Source: Caldisericia bacterium (GTDB lineage: Bacteria; Caldisericota; Caldisericia; B22-G15). Taken from it: 64,000 nt of DNA. Below the pieces are notes generated by a model. That model was not told the DNA's origin. It saw only the letters and a program-made list of their open reading frames with translations, and made no database searches. The position numbers were made by a program, and so were the translations under genes. Where the stretch lies: positions 1 to 64,000 of the forward strand of contig JAOAHY010000006.1 of NCBI GenBank assembly GCA_026414995.1, read 5' to 3'. This document shows positions 63,857 to 64,000 of this stretch, piece by piece (the stretch's first letter is position 1; every line of letters starts with the position of its first letter).

Positions 63857-63864
63857 ATTTTCAA
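63835..63864 (-). promoter_or_regulatory. pheST-polX promoter
   Basis: On the minus strand TTGAAA (63864-63859), 18-nt spacer, TATAAT (63840-63835). The leader of about 26 nt carries AAGGAGC before the ATG at 63802. It interleaves with the divergent promoter of the gene at 63864. Confidence 0.7.
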
Positions 63865-64000
63865 TGGAAGAAAAAAAGGTCAATTTTAAATCTATTGCCA
63901 AAAATATTCTTTTATCTTTTATTCTTACAATTTTAGCAATTTTTATAATTGTTTTATTATCGAAAGGCGAAGGGTTTTTGGGTATCTTTTTTGAGATTAA
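63864..64000 (+). CDS. N-terminal fragment of a membrane protein, cut by the window end
   Basis: The frame starting MEEKKVNFKSIAKNILLSF stays open to the last base (45 codons). It shows a charged start and one clear hydrophobic helix (about 13-33). The pattern is compatible with the lysylphosphatidylglycerol synthase/flippase-like (UPF0104) family, but too little is visible to assign. Transcribed divergently from pheS. Confidence 0.6.
   Translation, partial: MEEKKVNFKSIAKNILLSFILTILAIFIIVLLSKGEGFLGIFFEI

Overview
The window is a gene-dense (almost no non-coding space), very AT-rich bacterial chromosome segment made almost entirely of housekeeping operons. The gene order is that of Gram-positive (Bacillus/Clostridium-type) bacteria: rpmG-tRNA-Trp-secE-nusG-rplKAJL-rpoBC; gltX-cysS-rlmB; mcsA-mcsB-radA-yacL-ispD-ispF; lepA-hemW-hrcA-rsmE-mtaB-rpsU-phoH-pgpH-ybeY-dgkA-cdd-recO; pheST-polX. 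HrcA, McsAB, RadA, PgpH and DivIC support a Firmicutes-like or early-branching monoderm-related lineage. Secreted proteins with cohesin-like and copper-amine-oxidase 'stalk' domains are common in thermophilic anaerobes. I cannot name the phylum; a deep-branching thermophilic group is only a guess. I see no phage, IS element, CRISPR array or rRNA.

Layout. 0-13.5 kb: ribosomal protein/RNA polymerase operon with an L10 leader attenuator, and an EF-G-2-type GTPase gene inserted between rpoB and rpoC. 13.5-16.5 kb: six tRNA genes, a PpiC-type foldase, trigger factor, and two tRNAs on the opposite strand. 17-21 kb: gltX, cysS, an rlmB-type methyltransferase, yraN. 21-32 kb: three secreted 'stalk'-domain proteins interleaved with tRNA-Ala, leuS, rpmF, plsX and rnc. 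32-46 kb: the lepA-to-recO supercluster. 46-52 kb: rhomboid, pyk, divIC, polA, coaE, a RecB-like nuclease. 52-58.7 kb: second gltX, mcsAB, radA, yacL, ispD, ispF. 58.7-63.8 kb on the minus strand: pheS, pheT and a PolX whose polymerase site looks dead. A partial membrane protein gene runs off the right end.

Most interesting points: phoH appears to start at an AUA codon behind a perfect Shine-Dalgarno; several genes have a TATAAT box exactly 7 nt before an ATG, predicting leaderless mRNAs; divergent consensus promoters are fully interleaved at two places; conserved operons are intact except for clean excisions (grpE-dnaK-dnaJ-prmA, fabD/fabG/acpP, era, clpC, disA); PolX has Asn in place of the metal-binding Asp pair; the EF-G-2 paralogue is embedded in rpoBC; and three related secreted proteins are coupled to housekeeping genes. 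There is no protein-gene-free stretch over 300 bases except the tRNA block at 13.53-14.09 kb.
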